Assembly (NCBI RefSeq): GCF_001523745.2 | Contig: NZ_CP013386.1 | Span: 682,001-746,000, forward strand | DNA from: Burkholderia mayonis | GTDB lineage: Bacteria > Pseudomonadota > Gammaproteobacteria > Burkholderiales > Burkholderiaceae | Direction: 5' to 3' | Length of the DNA stretch: 64,000 bases | Shown here: one piece after another, positions 1 to 10,268 of the stretch | Position numbering within the stretch: position 1 is the stretch's first letter | Layout of the letters: each line of letters begins with the position of its first letter | Translations under genes and position numbers: made by a program | The notes under the pieces: model-generated | What the model was told of the DNA's origin: nothing | Databases searched by the model: none | What the model saw: only the letters and a program-made list of their open reading frames with translations

Positions 1-172
1 CGGGCGCCTCGTCCGGCTCGGCCGCGCGGCGAAGGGCGGCGCGGAGCCGTTCACGCTGACGATGGAAATCCGGCTCTATCGCGACAAGCTCGCCGTACAG
101 GGCGACGAGCCGCGCCAGAAGCTCGTGCGCGAGCTCTGGGACGTGGTGCGCGAGGAGCTCGGCGCGGCCTGA
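1..172 (+). CDS. C-terminal end of an unidentified protein (5' end outside window)
   Basis: The window opens inside a reading frame that runs from base 2 to a TGA at 170-172, giving 56 codons. The visible residues are charged and mildly basic, with a likely helical end (KLVRELWDVVREELGAA). Codon use is the same GC-rich type as the neighbours. No family is recognisable from this tail, so no function is given. It reads toward gdhA with a 275-bp gap, which suggests a separate transcript. Confidence 0.5.
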   Translation, partial: GRLVRLGRAAKGGAEPFTLTMEIRLYRDKLAVQGDEPRQKLVRELWDVVREELGAA

Positions 173-447
173 CGAGGCCGCGGCGCGAGCCGGCGCGCGG
201 ATTGGACCGCTTCGCACGGCCGGTGCGGCGCGCACTTCGCACCCGCTCGGCGCGTGCGCGTGATGGCGCGTACGAAAGTTGCGCCGACGAATCGCATCGG
301 GATTGCCGCCGTTCGAACGGCGAACGCACGGTTTTTCGCGCAAAAGCCCGATCATGCACGAAACGCATAATCGAATAAGCAAACGGCATTGGATTTCGAA
401 ATTCGCTTTTTCGACAATGTGCGCATTCTTCGACCGTTGGAGATTCC
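173..447. other. intergenic region upstream of gdhA
   Basis: There is no credible gene in these 275 bases. The second half (about 340-447) is less GC-rich than the surroundings and presumably carries the gdhA promoter. I see no convincing -35/-10 pair. The gdhA ribosome binding site GGAG lies at 440-443. Confidence 0.4.
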
Positions 448-1752
448 ATGTCTTCGCAATCGCAGTCTCCGTCCGCTGTGCAATCCATTCCGTCTTACCT
501 GCACGCAGACGATCTCGGCCCCTGGGGCAACTATCTGCAGCAAGTCGACCGCGTCGCGCCGTATCTCGGCTCGCTGTCGCGGTGGCTCGAAACGCTGAAG
601 CGCCCGAAGCGCATCCTGATCGTCGACGTGCCGATCGAGCTCGACAACGGCACCGTCGCGCACTTCGAGGGCTATCGCGTCCAGCACAACGTGTCGCGGG
701 GCCCGGGCAAGGGCGGCGTGCGCTATCACCAGGACGTGACGCTCTCCGAGGTCATGGCGCTGTCCGCGTGGATGTCGGTGAAGAATGCTGCCGTGAACGT
801 GCCGTACGGCGGCGCGAAGGGCGGCATCCGCGTCGACCCGCGCAAGCTGTCGCGCGGCGAGCTCGAGCGCGTCACGCGCCGCTACACGAGCGAAATCGGC
901 ATCATCATCGGCCCGAACACCGATATTCCCGCGCCTGACGTCAACACCAACGAACAGGTGATGGCGTGGATGATGGACACGTACTCGATGAACCAGGGCC
1001 AGACCGCGACGGGCGTCGTGACCGGCAAGCCGATTTCCCTCGGCGGTTCGCTCGGCCGCAAGGAAGCGACGGGGCGCGGCGTGTTCGTCGTCGGCTGCGA
1101 AGCCGCGAAGAAGAAGGGTGTCGAGGTCGAAGGCGCGCGCATCGCGGTGCAAGGCTTCGGCAACGTCGGCGGGATCGCCGCGCGCCTGTTCCAGGAAGCG
1201 GGCGCGAAGGTGATCGTGGTTCAGGATCACACGGGCACGATCTACCGGCCGGCGGGCGTCGATACGGTGAAGCTGCTCGAGCACGTCGCGAACACGGGCG
1301 GCGTCGCCGGTTTCGAAGGCGCGGAACCGATGCCGAACGACGAGTTCTGGACGGTCGAGACCGAGATCCTGATCCCGGCCGCGCTCGAAAACCAGATCAC
1401 CGAGAAGAACGCGTCGAAGATCCGCACGAAGATCATCGTCGAAGGCGCGAACGGCCCGACGACGACGGCCGCGGACGACATCCTGAACGCGAACGGCGTG
1501 CTCGTGATTCCCGACGTGATCGCGAACGCGGGCGGCGTGACCGTGTCGTACTTCGAGTGGGTGCAGGACTTCTCGAGCTTCTTCTGGACGGAAGACGAGA
1601 TCAACCATCGTCTCGAGCGCGTGATGCGCGAAGCGTTCGCCGGCGTGTGGGCGGTCGCGGAAGAGCACAAGGTGTCGGTGCGTACCGCGGCGTTCATCGT
1701 TGCGTGCAAGCGTATCCTGATGGCGCGCGAAATGCGCGGCCTGTACCCCTGA
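448..1752 (+). CDS. gdhA: glutamate dehydrogenase
   Basis: Glu/Leu/Phe/Val dehydrogenase that interconverts glutamate with 2-oxoglutarate and ammonia in the cytoplasm. The 434-residue length is usual for the hexameric family. The substrate-binding region has [10 protein letters not shown] and the catalytic-lysine segment [14 protein letters not shown]. The C-terminal half carries a Rossmann nucleotide fold with [10 protein letters not shown]. The ATG at 448 has GGAG a few bases upstream. Whether NAD or NADP is preferred cannot be settled by eye. The glutamate/aspartate transporter follows on the same strand behind a strong palindrome, so it is probably a separate transcript with a related role. 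Confidence 0.95.
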   Translation: MSSQSQSPSAVQSIPSYLHADDLGPWGNYLQQVDRVAPYLGSLSRWLETLKRPKRILIVDVPIELDNGTVAHFEGYRVQHNVSRGPGKGGVRYHQDVTLSEVMALSAWMSVKNAAVNVPYGGAKGGIRVDPRKLSRGELERVTRRYTSEIGIIIGPNTDIPAPDVNTNEQVMAWMMDTYSMNQGQTATGVVTGKPISLGGSLGRKEATGRGVFVVGCEAAKKKGVEVEGARIAVQGFGNVGGIAARLFQEAGAKVIVVQDHTGTIYRPAGVDTVKLLEHVANTGGVAGFEGAEPMPNDEFWTVETEILIPAALENQITEKNASKIRTKIIVEGANGPTTTAADDILNANGVLVIPDVIANAGGVTVSYFEWVQDFSSFFWTEDEINHRLERVMREAFAGVWAVAEEHKVSVRTAAFIVACKRILMAREMRGLYP

Positions 1753-1808
1753 TCGATCGGTTTCGGTCGATCGACGGCGCGGCTCGACGAACCGCGCCGT
1801 GATTTATC

Positions 1809-1840
1809 CGCGGGCGGCACCGGATCCGGTGCCGCCCGCG
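1809..1840. terminator. 32-bp perfect palindrome after gdhA
   Basis: Bases 1809-1840 form a perfect self-complementary sequence centred on GGATCC (1822-1827), with arms CGCGGGCGGCACCGGA and its complement. A second GC-rich stem, ACGGCGCGG/CCGCGCCGT, lies just before it at 1774-1800. Neither has a clear T-tract, so this may be a Rho-assisted or processing-type 3' end for gdhA rather than a textbook intrinsic terminator. Confidence 0.55.
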
Positions 1841-1970
1841 TGCGCATGCGGACGCGGCACGCGTTCGGCGATGCGCGCGCCACCCGGTCAAAAGTGTGGT
1901 TAACAACCATTACTTTCATAAAAATTACTTTGCTAAACTGGCGCGGGTTTTCGCCAAGGAGATGACAACG

Positions 1971-2864
1971 ATGAAATTCCCGAAAGCAATGCTGATGGTC
2001 GCGGCGCTGAGCACGTTTGCCGGCGGCGCCATCGCTCAAGAAACGGGCACGCTGAAGAAAATCAAGGACACGGGCGTGATCGCGCTGGGGCACCGCGAAT
2101 CGTCGATTCCGTTCTCGTACTATGACCAGAACCAGCAGGTCGTCGGCTACTCGCGCGACTTCCAGATGAAGGTCGTCGATGCGGTCAAGAAGAAGCTGAA
2201 TCTGCCGAACCTGCAGGTGAAGAACATTCCGGTGACGTCGCAAAACCGCATTCCGCTCGTGCAGAACGGCACGGTCGACATCGAGTGCGGCTCGACGACG
2301 AACAACCTCGATCGCCAGAAGCAGGCGGCGTTCTCGAACACGATCTTCGTGATCGGCACGCGCCTGATGACGAAGAAGGATTCGGGCGTCAAGGACTTTG
2401 CCGACCTGAAGGGCAAGACCGTCGTGACGACGGCGGGCACGACGTCCGAGCGTCTGCTGCGCGAGATGAACAACAAGAATCAGATGGGGATGAACATCAT
2501 CAGCGCGAAGGATCACGGCGATTCGTTCCAGACGCTCGAGACGGGCCGTGCGGTCGCGTTCATGATGGACGACGCGCTGCTCGCGGGCGAGCGCGCGAAG
2601 GCGAAGCAGCCGGGCGAATGGGTGATCGTCGGCAAGCCGCAATCGCAGGAGGCGTACGGCTGCATGATGCGCAAGGACGATCCGGCGTTCAAGAAGGTCG
2701 TCGACGACGCGATCACCCAGGTCGAGAAGTCGGGCGAAGCGGCGAAGATCTACTCGAAGTGGTTCGAGAATCCGATTCCGCCGAAGGGCCTGAATCTGAA
2801 CTTCCCGCTCTCCGACGAGATGAAGAAGCTCTACGCGAACCCGAACGACAAGGCGCTCGACTGA
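1971..2864 (+). CDS. gltI: glutamate/aspartate ABC transporter, periplasmic binding protein
   Basis: Solute-binding protein that captures glutamate/aspartate in the periplasm for the GltJK permease. The frame is open upstream to 1896. The ATG at 1971 is chosen because AAGGAG at 1956-1961 sits 9 bases before it and because it gives a clean signal peptide (MKFPKAMLMVAAL...AIA-Q, cleavage near residue 23). The mature part shows the family-3 SBP pattern, with ALGHRESSIPFSYYD and later VGYSRDF. The length is 297 residues, near E. coli GltI. It is first in gltIJKL. Confidence 0.93.
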   Translation: MKFPKAMLMVAALSTFAGGAIAQETGTLKKIKDTGVIALGHRESSIPFSYYDQNQQVVGYSRDFQMKVVDAVKKKLNLPNLQVKNIPVTSQNRIPLVQNGTVDIECGSTTNNLDRQKQAAFSNTIFVIGTRLMTKKDSGVKDFADLKGKTVVTTAGTTSERLLREMNNKNQMGMNIISAKDHGDSFQTLETGRAVAFMMDDALLAGERAKAKQPGEWVIVGKPQSQEAYGCMMRKDDPAFKKVVDDAITQVEKSGEAAKIYSKWFENPIPPKGLNLNFPLSDEMKKLYANPNDKALD

Positions 2865-2946
2865 GCGCGCGGCGGTTCGAGCTAACAAGCGCTGACGAAA
2901 CGGAAGAGGCACGGCTTCTTCCGTTTCTTTTTGTTGGAGTCTGGCT

Positions 2947-3687
2947 ATGTCTTACCACTGGAACTGGGGCATCTTCCTGAGCCCCGTTTCGACGGGCGAA
3001 CCGACGACCTATCTCGGCTGGCTGATGTCGGGATTCTGGGTGACGGTCAAGGTGTCGCTCGTCGCGTGGCTGATCGCGCTCGTCGTCGGTTCGCTGTTCG
3101 GCGTGCTGCGCACCGTCCCGAACAAGTGGCTCTCGGCGATCGGCACAGTCTACGTATCGATCTTCCGCAACATCCCGCTCATCGTGCAGTTCTTCGTCTG
3201 GTACCTCGTCGTACCCGAATTGCTGCCCGTGTCGATCGGCACCTGGATCAAGCAGCTGCCGCCCGGCACGCAGTTCTTCACGGCGTCGATCGTCTGTCTC
3301 GGCCTCTTCACCGGCGCGCGCGTCTGCGAGCAGGTGCGCTCCGGCATCAACGCGCTGCCGAAGGGCCAGCGCGCCGCCGGCCTCGCGATGGGCTTCACGC
3401 AATGGCAGACGTATCGCTACGTGCTGCTGCCGGTCGCCTACCGGATCATCGTGCCGCCGCTCACGTCGGAATTCCTGAACATCTTCAAGAACTCGGCGGT
3501 CGCGTCGACGATCGGCCTGCTCGACCTGTCCGCGCAGGCGCGCCAGCTCGTCGACTACACCGCGCAGACCTACGAGTCGTTCATCGCCGTCACGCTTGCG
3601 TACGTGCTCATCAACCTCGTCGTCATGTCGTTCATGCGCTGGGTCGAGAGCAAGTCCCGGCTGCCCGGCTACATCGGAGGCAAGTGA
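2947..3687 (+). CDS. gltJ: glutamate/aspartate ABC transporter permease
   Basis: Inner-membrane permease subunit of the polar amino acid importer, 246 residues. Several hydrophobic segments are visible, for example around residues 30-55 and 200-225. The cytoplasmic EAA-type loop that contacts the ATPase appears as [18 protein letters not shown] followed by [12 protein letters not shown]. The start ATG has GGAG at 2935-2938. It follows gltI by 82 bases and its stop overlaps the start of gltK (TGATG). Confidence 0.93.
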   Translation: MSYHWNWGIFLSPVSTGEPTTYLGWLMSGFWVTVKVSLVAWLIALVVGSLFGVLRTVPNKWLSAIGTVYVSIFRNIPLIVQFFVWYLVVPELLPVSIGTWIKQLPPGTQFFTASIVCLGLFTGARVCEQVRSGINALPKGQRAAGLAMGFTQWQTYRYVLLPVAYRIIVPPLTSEFLNIFKNSAVASTIGLLDLSAQARQLVDYTAQTYESFIAVTLAYVLINLVVMSFMRWVESKSRLPGYIGGK

Positions 3688-4364
3688 TGCATCAGTTCGA
3701 CTGGAGTAGTATTCCCGGCGCGCTGCCGACGCTCTGGACCGGCGCGATCATCACGCTGCAGATCACGCTGCTCGCGATCGTGGTCGGGATCGTCTGGGGC
3801 ACGCTGCTTGCGCTGATGCGGCTGTCGGGCGTCAAGCCGCTCGCGTGGTTCGCGCAGGGCTACGTGACCGTGTTCCGCTCGATCCCGCTCGTGATGGTGC
3901 TCTTGTGGTTCTTCCTGATCGTGCCGCAGGTGCTGCAGGGCGTGCTCGGCCTGTCGCCGACGATCGACATCCGGCTCGCATCGGCGATGGTCGCGTTCTC
4001 GCTGTTCGAGGCCGCGTATTATTCGGAGATCATTCGGGCCGGCATTCAGTCGGTGCCGCGCGGGCAGGTCAATGCGTCGTTCGCGCTCGGCATGAACTAC
4101 GCGCAGGCGATGCGCCTCGTGATCCTGCCGCAGGCGTTTCGCGCGATGGTGCCGCTGTTGCTCACGCAGGCGATCGTGCTGTTCCAGGACACGTCGCTCG
4201 TCTACGTGATCAGCCTGGCGGACTTCTTCCGCACGGCCGCGAACATCGGCGATCGCGACGGCACGAGCGTCGAGATGATCCTGTTCGCGGGCGCATGCTA
4301 TTTCGTCGTGTGCTCGGTCGCATCCGCGTTGGTCAAAGGTCTCCAGAAAAAGGTCACAAGATGA
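3687..4364 (+). CDS. gltK: glutamate/aspartate ABC transporter permease
   Basis: Second membrane subunit of the importer, 225 residues, pairing with GltJ. The ATG at 3687 overlaps the gltJ stop by one base and follows GGAGG at 3676-3680, so the frame upstream to 2931 is a shadow of gltJ. The EAA loop is [18 protein letters not shown] followed by [12 protein letters not shown]. Hydrophobic helices are seen near the N-terminus ([20 protein letters not shown]) and the C-terminus. Translation is likely coupled to gltJ and to gltL. Confidence 0.93.
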   Translation: MHQFDWSSIPGALPTLWTGAIITLQITLLAIVVGIVWGTLLALMRLSGVKPLAWFAQGYVTVFRSIPLVMVLLWFFLIVPQVLQGVLGLSPTIDIRLASAMVAFSLFEAAYYSEIIRAGIQSVPRGQVNASFALGMNYAQAMRLVILPQAFRAMVPLLLTQAIVLFQDTSLVYVISLADFFRTAANIGDRDGTSVEMILFAGACYFVVCSVASALVKGLQKKVTR

Positions 4365-5086
4365 TTTCCATTAAGAACGTGTCGAAGTGGTACGGCCAGT
4401 TCCAGGTGCTGACCAACTGCACGACGGAAGTGAATAAAGGTGAAGTGGTGGTCGTGTGTGGGCCGTCGGGCTCGGGCAAGTCGACGCTGATCAAGACGGT
4501 CAACGGCCTCGAGCCGTTCCAGGAAGGCGAGATTCTCGTCAATGGGCAGTCGGTCGGCGACAAGAAGACGAACCTGTCGAAGCTGCGCTCGAAGGTCGGG
4601 ATGGTGTTTCAGCACTTCGAACTGTTTCCGCACCTGTCGATCACCGAGAACCTGACGCTCGCGCAGATCAAGGTGCTCGGCCGCAGCAAGGACGAGGCGA
4701 CCGAGAAGGGATTGAAGCTGCTCGATCGCGTCGGGCTGAAGGCGCATGCGCACAAGTATCCAGGGCAGTTGTCGGGCGGCCAGCAGCAGCGCGTCGCGAT
4801 CGCGCGCGCGTTGTCGATGGATCCGATCGCGATGCTGTTCGACGAGCCGACGTCGGCGCTCGATCCGGAGATGATCAACGAGGTGCTCGACGTGATGGTC
4901 GAGCTCGCGAAGGAAGGCATGACGATGATGGTCGTCACGCACGAGATGGGCTTCGCGAAGAAGGTCGCCCATCGCGTGATCTTCATGGACCAGGGCTTGA
5001 TCGTCGAGGACGACCGCAAGGAAGACTTCTTTGCGAATCCGAAGTCGGATCGCGCGAAGGACTTTCTGGCGAAGATCCTGCATTGA
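4361..5086 (+). CDS. gltL: glutamate/aspartate ABC transporter, ATP-binding subunit
   Basis: Cytoplasmic ATPase of the importer, 241 residues. Walker A is GPSGSGKST (residues 34-42), the ABC signature [15 protein letters not shown] lies in mid-protein, Walker B is [14 protein letters not shown], and the H-loop lies in VVTHEMGF. The start ATG overlaps the gltK stop as ATGA, a typical coupled junction. An intrinsic terminator at 5145-5174 closes the operon. Confidence 0.95.
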   Translation: MISIKNVSKWYGQFQVLTNCTTEVNKGEVVVVCGPSGSGKSTLIKTVNGLEPFQEGEILVNGQSVGDKKTNLSKLRSKVGMVFQHFELFPHLSITENLTLAQIKVLGRSKDEATEKGLKLLDRVGLKAHAHKYPGQLSGGQQQRVAIARALSMDPIAMLFDEPTSALDPEMINEVLDVMVELAKEGMTMMVVTHEMGFAKKVAHRVIFMDQGLIVEDDRKEDFFANPKSDRAKDFLAKILH

Positions 5087-5144
5087 TTGCTTGGGCGGCG
5101 GTGCGGCGCACGTGAGCCGCCGCCGCGTCGCTCGCGATGCGAAG

Positions 5145-5174
5145 GCCGTCCGGCGAGAGCCGGGCGGCTTTTTT
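5145..5174 (+). terminator. intrinsic terminator of gltIJKL
   Basis: Stem GCCGTCCGGC / GCCGGGCGGC with a GAGA loop (5145-5168, one G-U pair) is followed by TTTTTT at 5169-5174. It lies 58 bases after the gltL stop. Confidence 0.85.
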
Positions 5175-5609
5175 GTTGACTGGATGGCGGTGCGTGGCCG
5201 AGCTGAATCGGCGGGCCGGTCTTGCTGTGGTTTGAGCGGAATGATCTTTATGTGGCGGCGGGCGGCGGAGCAAGAGGTGGAGCAGGGAGGCGCATGCGGC
5301 GTAGTTGGCGTGTTCGGCTTGCCATCGCCATCGCCATCGCCATCGCCATCGCCATCGACGCGACATTTCGCGTGCGAGATAAGAGGGAGTTGGCAGTCGC
5401 TTCGCAGCCTTCATTCGAACGAACGCGCGCCGCGCGCCGTCGCGCTACGCTCAGCAACGCGGATGTGCGACGGCCGCCGCTTGCAAGTCGGCATCATGAC
5501 ATCGCATTCGTGTTGCGCGCGTCGCTCGACACGCCGCCGCGTGCGGCAACCCGGACGGTTTCAACAGCGCATGCGCCGCCGCTGACGTGTCCAATCGAGC
5601 GATGTGGAA
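5175..5609. other. intergenic region between gltL and the amidotransferase gene
   Basis: About 435 bases between two converging genes. Apart from the hexamer repeat at 5321-5356 I see no gene. Open frames here have arginine/alanine-rich shadow composition or an Ile-Ala run that is simply the hexamer repeat translated. Confidence 0.5.
5321..5356. repeat. hexanucleotide tandem repeat (GCCATC)x6
   Basis: Six exact head-to-tail copies of GCCATC occur in non-coding sequence. This is a simple-sequence repeat of the kind prone to copy-number change by slippage. Confidence 0.9.
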
Positions 5610-6515
5610 TCAGAAATCGACCGGATCGTCGCCGAGATCGCCGCCCGCCGCGAGCGCGGCCGTATGGCGCGGCGCCGACGCCGACGCGTCCAGCTCCGGA
5701 TTCCTGAGCTTGTCGAGCACGGCCTCCGGCACCGGGATGCGCATCGTCGCCGCGACGTCGCCGCACTGGAACATCACGAGTTCGCCCGGCTCGAGCGCGG
5801 TCCACACTTCGTCGTCGGTGAGGGGCTGCGTCGCGATCACCGCGACGCGGTCTTCCGGCGTCGTGTATTTCGCGAAATCGATCGAGATGTCCTCGTCGAT
5901 CAGGTGCGCGGTCGAGAACGGCCAGCGCCGCACGAGGTAATGCAGGCGTGTCGAGCAGTGCGCGAACAGCGCCTGCCCGTTCGACATCAGGAAGTTGAAG
6001 ACACCGTGTCGCGTGATGTCGCGCGTGAGCTCGCCGACCTGCTCGAACAACTCGGGCAGCGGCGGCTGCGCGCCGGGGAACGCGTCACGCAGCCCCTGCA
6101 TCAGCTTGCAGAACGCCTTCTCGCTGTCGGTCGTGCCAACCGGCTGATAGACGCCGCCTTCGAGATCGGGCGCGTAGCCCTGAAGATCGCCGTTGTGCGC
6201 GAAGATCCAGTGGCGGCCCCACAGCTCGCGCATGAACGGATGGCAATTCTCGAGCAGGATGTGCCCCTGCGTCGCCTTGCGGATGTGCGCGATCGTGTTC
6301 TTCGACTTGATCGGGTAGCGCTTGACCATCTCGGCGATGGGCGACGTCGCGGACGACTGCTGGTCGATGAAGAGGCGGCACGCCTTGTCCTCGAAGAACG
6401 CGATGCCCCAGCCGTCGGCATGGTGGTCGGTGAGCCCGCCGCGGGCCGCAAAGCCCGTAAACGAGAACGTCACGTCCGTCGGCTCGGCGCAGTTCATTCC
6501 GAAGAGTTGGCACAT
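5610..6515 (-). CDS. class II glutamine amidotransferase (YafJ-like)
   Basis: Predicted N-terminal-nucleophile glutamine amidotransferase, 301 residues. The frame is open 37 codons further upstream, but the ATG at 6515 is chosen because it gives MCQLFGMNC and places the catalytic cysteine at residue 2, as required after Met removal. Other class II marks are the GWGIAFFED stretch, [10 protein letters not shown], and [23 protein letters not shown], which includes the NGD motif. No synthase domain is attached, so the acceptor substrate is unknown, as for the whole YafJ group. It is divergent from pyrC. Confidence 0.85.
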   Translation of the reverse strand: MCQLFGMNCAEPTDVTFSFTGFAARGGLTDHHADGWGIAFFEDKACRLFIDQQSSATSPIAEMVKRYPIKSKNTIAHIRKATQGHILLENCHPFMRELWGRHWIFAHNGDLQGYAPDLEGGVYQPVGTTDSEKAFCKLMQGLRDAFPGAQPPLPELFEQVGELTRDITRHGVFNFLMSNGQALFAHCSTRLHYLVRRWPFSTAHLIDEDISIDFAKYTTPEDRVAVIATQPLTDDEVWTALEPGELVMFQCGDVAATMRIPVPEAVLDKLRNPELDASASAPRHTAALAAGGDLGDDPVDF

Positions 6516-6718
6516 ATCGCGGGTGCGGCTGGGGCTGGCGAGGAGTACACCGGACGGAACCGGTACAATGTTGGCTTCAAGCATATCACCGAGCCCAAAG
6601 CGGCAAAAGGCGAAAACCGCGCGCAAGCGGTTCCGTGTTGCGGTTTGCCGTCAATCGGCGCCGCGCGCGGCCGGCGCGTCGCGCATCGCCCGTCGCCGCG
6701 CGCCATTCCCACGACATC

Positions 6719-7777
6719 ATGAATGCTCCTGCTCCCGCCACGCTGACCCTCGCACGCCCCGACGACTGGCACTTGCACGTGCGCGACGGCGCGATGCTCG
6801 CGGCCGTCCTGCCGCACACCGCCCGCCAGTTCGGGCGCGCGATTATCATGCCGAACCTGAAGCCGCCTGTCACGACGACCGCGCAGGCGCAGGCGTACCG
6901 CGAGCGCATCCTGGCCGCGCTGCCGGCCGGCATGACGTTCGAGCCGCTGATGACGCTGTACCTGACCGACAACACGCCCGCCGACGAGATCCGCCGCGCG
7001 CGCGAAAGCGGCTTCGTGCACGGCGTGAAGCTGTATCCGGCGGGCGCGACGACGAACTCGGACGCCGGCGTGACCGATCTGCTCGGCAAATGCGCGAAGA
7101 CGCTTGAGGCGATGCAGGAAGTCGGGATGCCGCTCCTCGTGCACGGCGAGGTGACGGACGCGTCGATCGACCTGTTCGATCGCGAAAAGGTGTTCATCGA
7201 CCGCGTAATGGAACCGCTGCGCCGCGCGCTGCCGGGGCTCAAGGTAGTGTTCGAGCACATTACGACGAAGGACGCGGCCGACTACGTGCGCGACGCCGAC
7301 GCGGCGCCCGGCCTCCTCGGCGCGACGATCACCGCGCATCATCTGCTGTACAACCGCAACGCGATGTTTGTTGGCGGGATCCGGCCGCATTACTACTGCC
7401 TGCCGGTGCTGAAGCGCGAGACGCACCGGGTCGCGCTCATTGCCGCGGCGACGTCGGGCAATCCGCGCTTCTTCCTCGGCACCGACAGCGCGCCGCACGT
7501 GAAGGGCGCGAAAGAGGCCGCGTGCGGCTGCGCGGGCTGCTATACGGCGCTGCACGCGCTCGAGCTGTATGCGGAGGCGTTCGACCAGGCGGGCGCGCTC
7601 GACAAGCTCGAAGGCTTCGCGAGCTTCTTCGGCGCGGATTTCTATGGGTTGCCGCGCGGCGGCGAGATGGTGACGCTGCGCCGCGAGACGTGGGAGTTGC
7701 CGCGCGAGATCGGCGCGGGCGACGCGTCTGTCGTGCCGCTGCGCGGCGGCGAGCCGATCGGCTGGCGGCTTACCTGA
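6719..7777 (+). CDS. pyrC: dihydroorotase
   Basis: Zinc enzyme that cyclises N-carbamoyl-aspartate to dihydroorotate in pyrimidine synthesis. The 352 residues match the class II (E. coli PyrC) length. The metal ligands appear as [10 protein letters not shown] near the N-terminus, the carboxylated lysine in [29 protein letters not shown], and the catalytic aspartate in LGTDSAPH. The ATG at 6719 is chosen over upstream in-frame codons because family similarity begins here. Confidence 0.95.
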   Translation: MNAPAPATLTLARPDDWHLHVRDGAMLAAVLPHTARQFGRAIIMPNLKPPVTTTAQAQAYRERILAALPAGMTFEPLMTLYLTDNTPADEIRRARESGFVHGVKLYPAGATTNSDAGVTDLLGKCAKTLEAMQEVGMPLLVHGEVTDASIDLFDREKVFIDRVMEPLRRALPGLKVVFEHITTKDAADYVRDADAAPGLLGATITAHHLLYNRNAMFVGGIRPHYYCLPVLKRETHRVALIAAATSGNPRFFLGTDSAPHVKGAKEAACGCAGCYTALHALELYAEAFDQAGALDKLEGFASFFGADFYGLPRGGEMVTLRRETWELPREIGAGDASVVPLRGGEPIGWRLT

Positions 7778-7826
7778 CGCGCGGAGCGCGGCGGTCGGCA
7801 CGGTTGCCGCGCTCGGCGGATTCGGT

Positions 7827-8870
7827 GTGAGCGAGATGGGCGATACGGACGGCATGAATGATGCGGACCTGCCGGCCGGCGCGTGTGGCGCGGCGGGCCT
7901 GCCGCGTTCGGGCGAGACGAGCGCCGCCGGCCGCGCTAGCGATGCGCGCGGCGCCGGCGAGCTGCCGGTTGCGGATCGCCCGGCCGCCGCGGGCGGCACG
8001 GAAAGCGCGGGCGAATCGCGCGCTTCGGGCGACCGAGGCGCGCCGGATTCGGTCCCCACGTGCTCCGTTTTCGAACGAATCGACTGGTCCGCGCCGTGGC
8101 TCGCGCCGTTCGCCGCGCGCGGCAGGCGATGGACGCAGGCTGCACAGCGAGGCGAGGCGGCGTGGCTGCGCATGTTGAACGACGACGCGCAAGCCGAGCG
8201 CATCGCGACGGGCCGCTGCCTGCCGCTGCGCTTCATCGAACAGGCGGCGCTGCCGGCGGGCGTCGCGTACGAGACGCACATCGCCGAGACGGGCGCCGTC
8301 CCGACCCGCCACAACCTGCACGACCTCTTCAACGCGCTCGTCTGGTTCGCGTATCCGCGCATCAAGGCGACGCTCAACGCGCACCAGGCCGCGGCGATCG
8401 ACGCGACGGGCGTCGGCCCCGTGCGCGGTGCTGTCCGCGACGCGCTCACGCTGTTCGACGAGAACGCGGCGCTTTTCGCGACATCGAATCCGGCGCTCGC
8501 GGCTGCGCTGCGCGGGTTCGACTGGCCGACGCTGATGTGCGCGTCGCGCGCCGCATGGGGGGCGGGCTGCGAAGCGCGGATCGTCGGCCATGCGCTGCTC
8601 GAAAAGCTCGTCGATCCATACAAGGGCTGCACCGCGCACGCGTGGATCGTCGACGCGCCGGCCGCATATTTCGAGTGGGCCGATGCCGAGCGTTGCGCGT
8701 GGCTCGACGAACGTGTCGCGGCGGCGCTCGCCGGGGCCGAGCCGACGAGCCGCGCGTTCGCGCCGTTGCCGGTGCTCGGCATACCGGGCTGGTGGCCTGC
8801 GAACGAGTCGCCGTCGTTCTACGACGATCCGCAGGTGTTCCGCAGCGGCCGCCGCTCCCGCGCCGGCTGA
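7827..8870 (+). CDS. DUF3025 domain protein
   Basis: Conserved protein of unknown function. The DUF3025 core begins around residue 80 (RIDWSAPWLAPF) and includes RHNLHDLFNALVWFAYPRIK and GWWPANE near the end. The first 75 or so residues are Ala/Gly/Arg-rich and probably disordered. The start is uncertain: GTG at 7827, or ATG at 7836 or 7854; none has a strong ribosome binding site. It follows pyrC by 49 bases on the same strand and may be cotranscribed. Confidence 0.75.
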   Translation: MSEMGDTDGMNDADLPAGACGAAGLPRSGETSAAGRASDARGAGELPVADRPAAAGGTESAGESRASGDRGAPDSVPTCSVFERIDWSAPWLAPFAARGRRWTQAAQRGEAAWLRMLNDDAQAERIATGRCLPLRFIEQAALPAGVAYETHIAETGAVPTRHNLHDLFNALVWFAYPRIKATLNAHQAAAIDATGVGPVRGAVRDALTLFDENAALFATSNPALAAALRGFDWPTLMCASRAAWGAGCEARIVGHALLEKLVDPYKGCTAHAWIVDAPAAYFEWADAERCAWLDERVAAALAGAEPTSRAFAPLPVLGIPGWWPANESPSFYDDPQVFRSGRRSRAG

Positions 8871-8920
8871 GGCGAAGGACGCTGATCGGTCGTCCAATCA
8901 AGCGGTCAGCCGATCATTTG

Positions 8921-8961
8921 CAAGCGACAAGCGACAAGCGACAAGCGACAAGCGACAAGCG
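8921..8961. repeat. heptamer tandem repeat (CAAGCGA)x~5.8
   Basis: Five exact copies of CAAGCGA plus a partial sixth lie in the gap between the DUF3025 gene and rnpB, ending about 45 bases before the rnpB -10 box. Confidence 0.9.
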
Positions 8962-9006
8962 CTACCGCAAAACAGCGAGTCCCGAGCGACCGCCGCCCCA
9001 CGGTGC

Positions 9007-9012
9007 TAAAAT
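9007..9012 (+). promoter_or_regulatory. -10 box of rnpB
   Basis: TAAAAT at 9007-9012 lies 7-8 bases before the predicted 5' end of RNase P RNA (about 9020). The -35 region about 17 bases upstream is poor by consensus. Confidence 0.6.
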
Positions 9013-9019
9013 CCCGCTC

Positions 9020-9433
<414 letters not shown>

Positions 9434-9443
9434 CACGATGACG

Positions 9444-9478
9444 AAAGGCCTGCGCCGCATGCGGCGCAGGCCTTTTCC
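9444..9478. terminator. terminator after rnpB, perfect 32-bp palindrome
   Basis: AAAGGCCTGCGCCGCA pairs perfectly with its complement (9444-9459 with 9460-9475), followed by TTTTCCTTT. The palindrome can also serve the converging osmC-family gene. Confidence 0.85.
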
Positions 9479-9522
9479 TTTCGGGCCCTGCATGGCCTCG
9501 CGCTCGCGCCGCGAGCGGCGCG

Positions 9523-9945
9523 TTACGCGGCGACGATTTCGAACGAGTGCGACAGCTCAGCCGTCTTCGCGATCATGATCGACGCCGAGCAGTATTTGTC
9601 GTGCGACAGATTGATCGCACGCTCGACGGTCGCGGGATTCAGGTTGCGGCCCGTCACCGTGAAATGGAAGTGGACCTTCGTGAATACCTTCGGGTCTTCG
9701 CTCGCGCGCTCCGCCTGCAGCGTCACCGAGCAGCCCGTCACTTCCTGGCGGCTCTTCTTGAGGATCAGCACGACGTCATAGGCCGTGCAGCCGCCCGTGC
9801 CGACGAGGACCATCTCCATCGGACGCGGCGCGAGATTGTGTCCGCCGCCTTCGGGCGCGCCGTCCATCGTGACGAGGTGGCCGCTGCCCGTTTGGGCGGC
9901 GAATGCCATGCCATCCTGCCCCATCCAGCTTACTTTGCATTCCAT
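9523..9945 (-). CDS. OsmC/Ohr family protein
   Basis: Small OsmC-fold protein, 140 residues, of the peroxide/organic hydroperoxide-handling superfamily. It reads closest to the YhfA-like branch: APRPMEMVLVGTGGCTAYDVVLILKKSRQ contains the first conserved cysteine, and a second lies in LSHDKYCSASIMI. Whether it is a peroxidase is not shown by sequence alone. The start ATG has GGAG upstream. It converges on rnpB. Confidence 0.85.
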   Translation of the reverse strand: MECKVSWMGQDGMAFAAQTGSGHLVTMDGAPEGGGHNLAPRPMEMVLVGTGGCTAYDVVLILKKSRQEVTGCSVTLQAERASEDPKVFTKVHFHFTVTGRNLNPATVERAINLSHDKYCSASIMIAKTAELSHSFEIVAA

Positions 9946-10233
9946 GCACGAGCTCCAGCGTTGCTTGATTCAATTGTGAACCGGCATTGTAGCCCCGCCC
10001 GAAACAGTCGGCTGATGCGCTGCAAGACAGTGAAAGGCGGTGTCCGGCGGAGCTTCGCATGTGATCCCGACAGCACCGAATGCCCTCCGATCTTTAGGGG
10101 TTTTGCTCTAGACGAAAAAAGTGTCACCTCATAGAAGTTAGCATATCTTATTGATTATAAAGTGGAAATTTATGTTGGGAGATGTCTGGTAATTTTCCGT
10201 ATTATGAGAATGAATTTCTCCATGCGGTTTTTC
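9946..10233. other. intergenic region with an AT-rich island
   Basis: No gene is seen. From about 10085 to 10233 the base composition drops well below the genome level, with runs such as TTGATTATAAAGTGGAAATTT. It holds no long ORF and sits directly upstream of the small-RNA promoter. Confidence 0.5.
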
Positions 10234-10262
10234 TTGTGCTGACGAGACCGGGTTCGTATAAT
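10234..10262 (+). promoter_or_regulatory. sigma70-type promoter of candidate small RNA
   Basis: TTGTGC at 10234-10239, a 17-bp spacer, and TATAAT at 10257-10262. The -10 box is a perfect consensus. Predicted transcription start is near 10269. Confidence 0.7.
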
Positions 10263-10268
10263 GGCAAT

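Noticed and set aside
5222..5707. ORF with an Ile-Ala run
   Set aside because: The run is the GCCATC repeat in translation; the rest is Arg-rich, overlaps the amidotransferase 3' end, and has no ribosome binding site.
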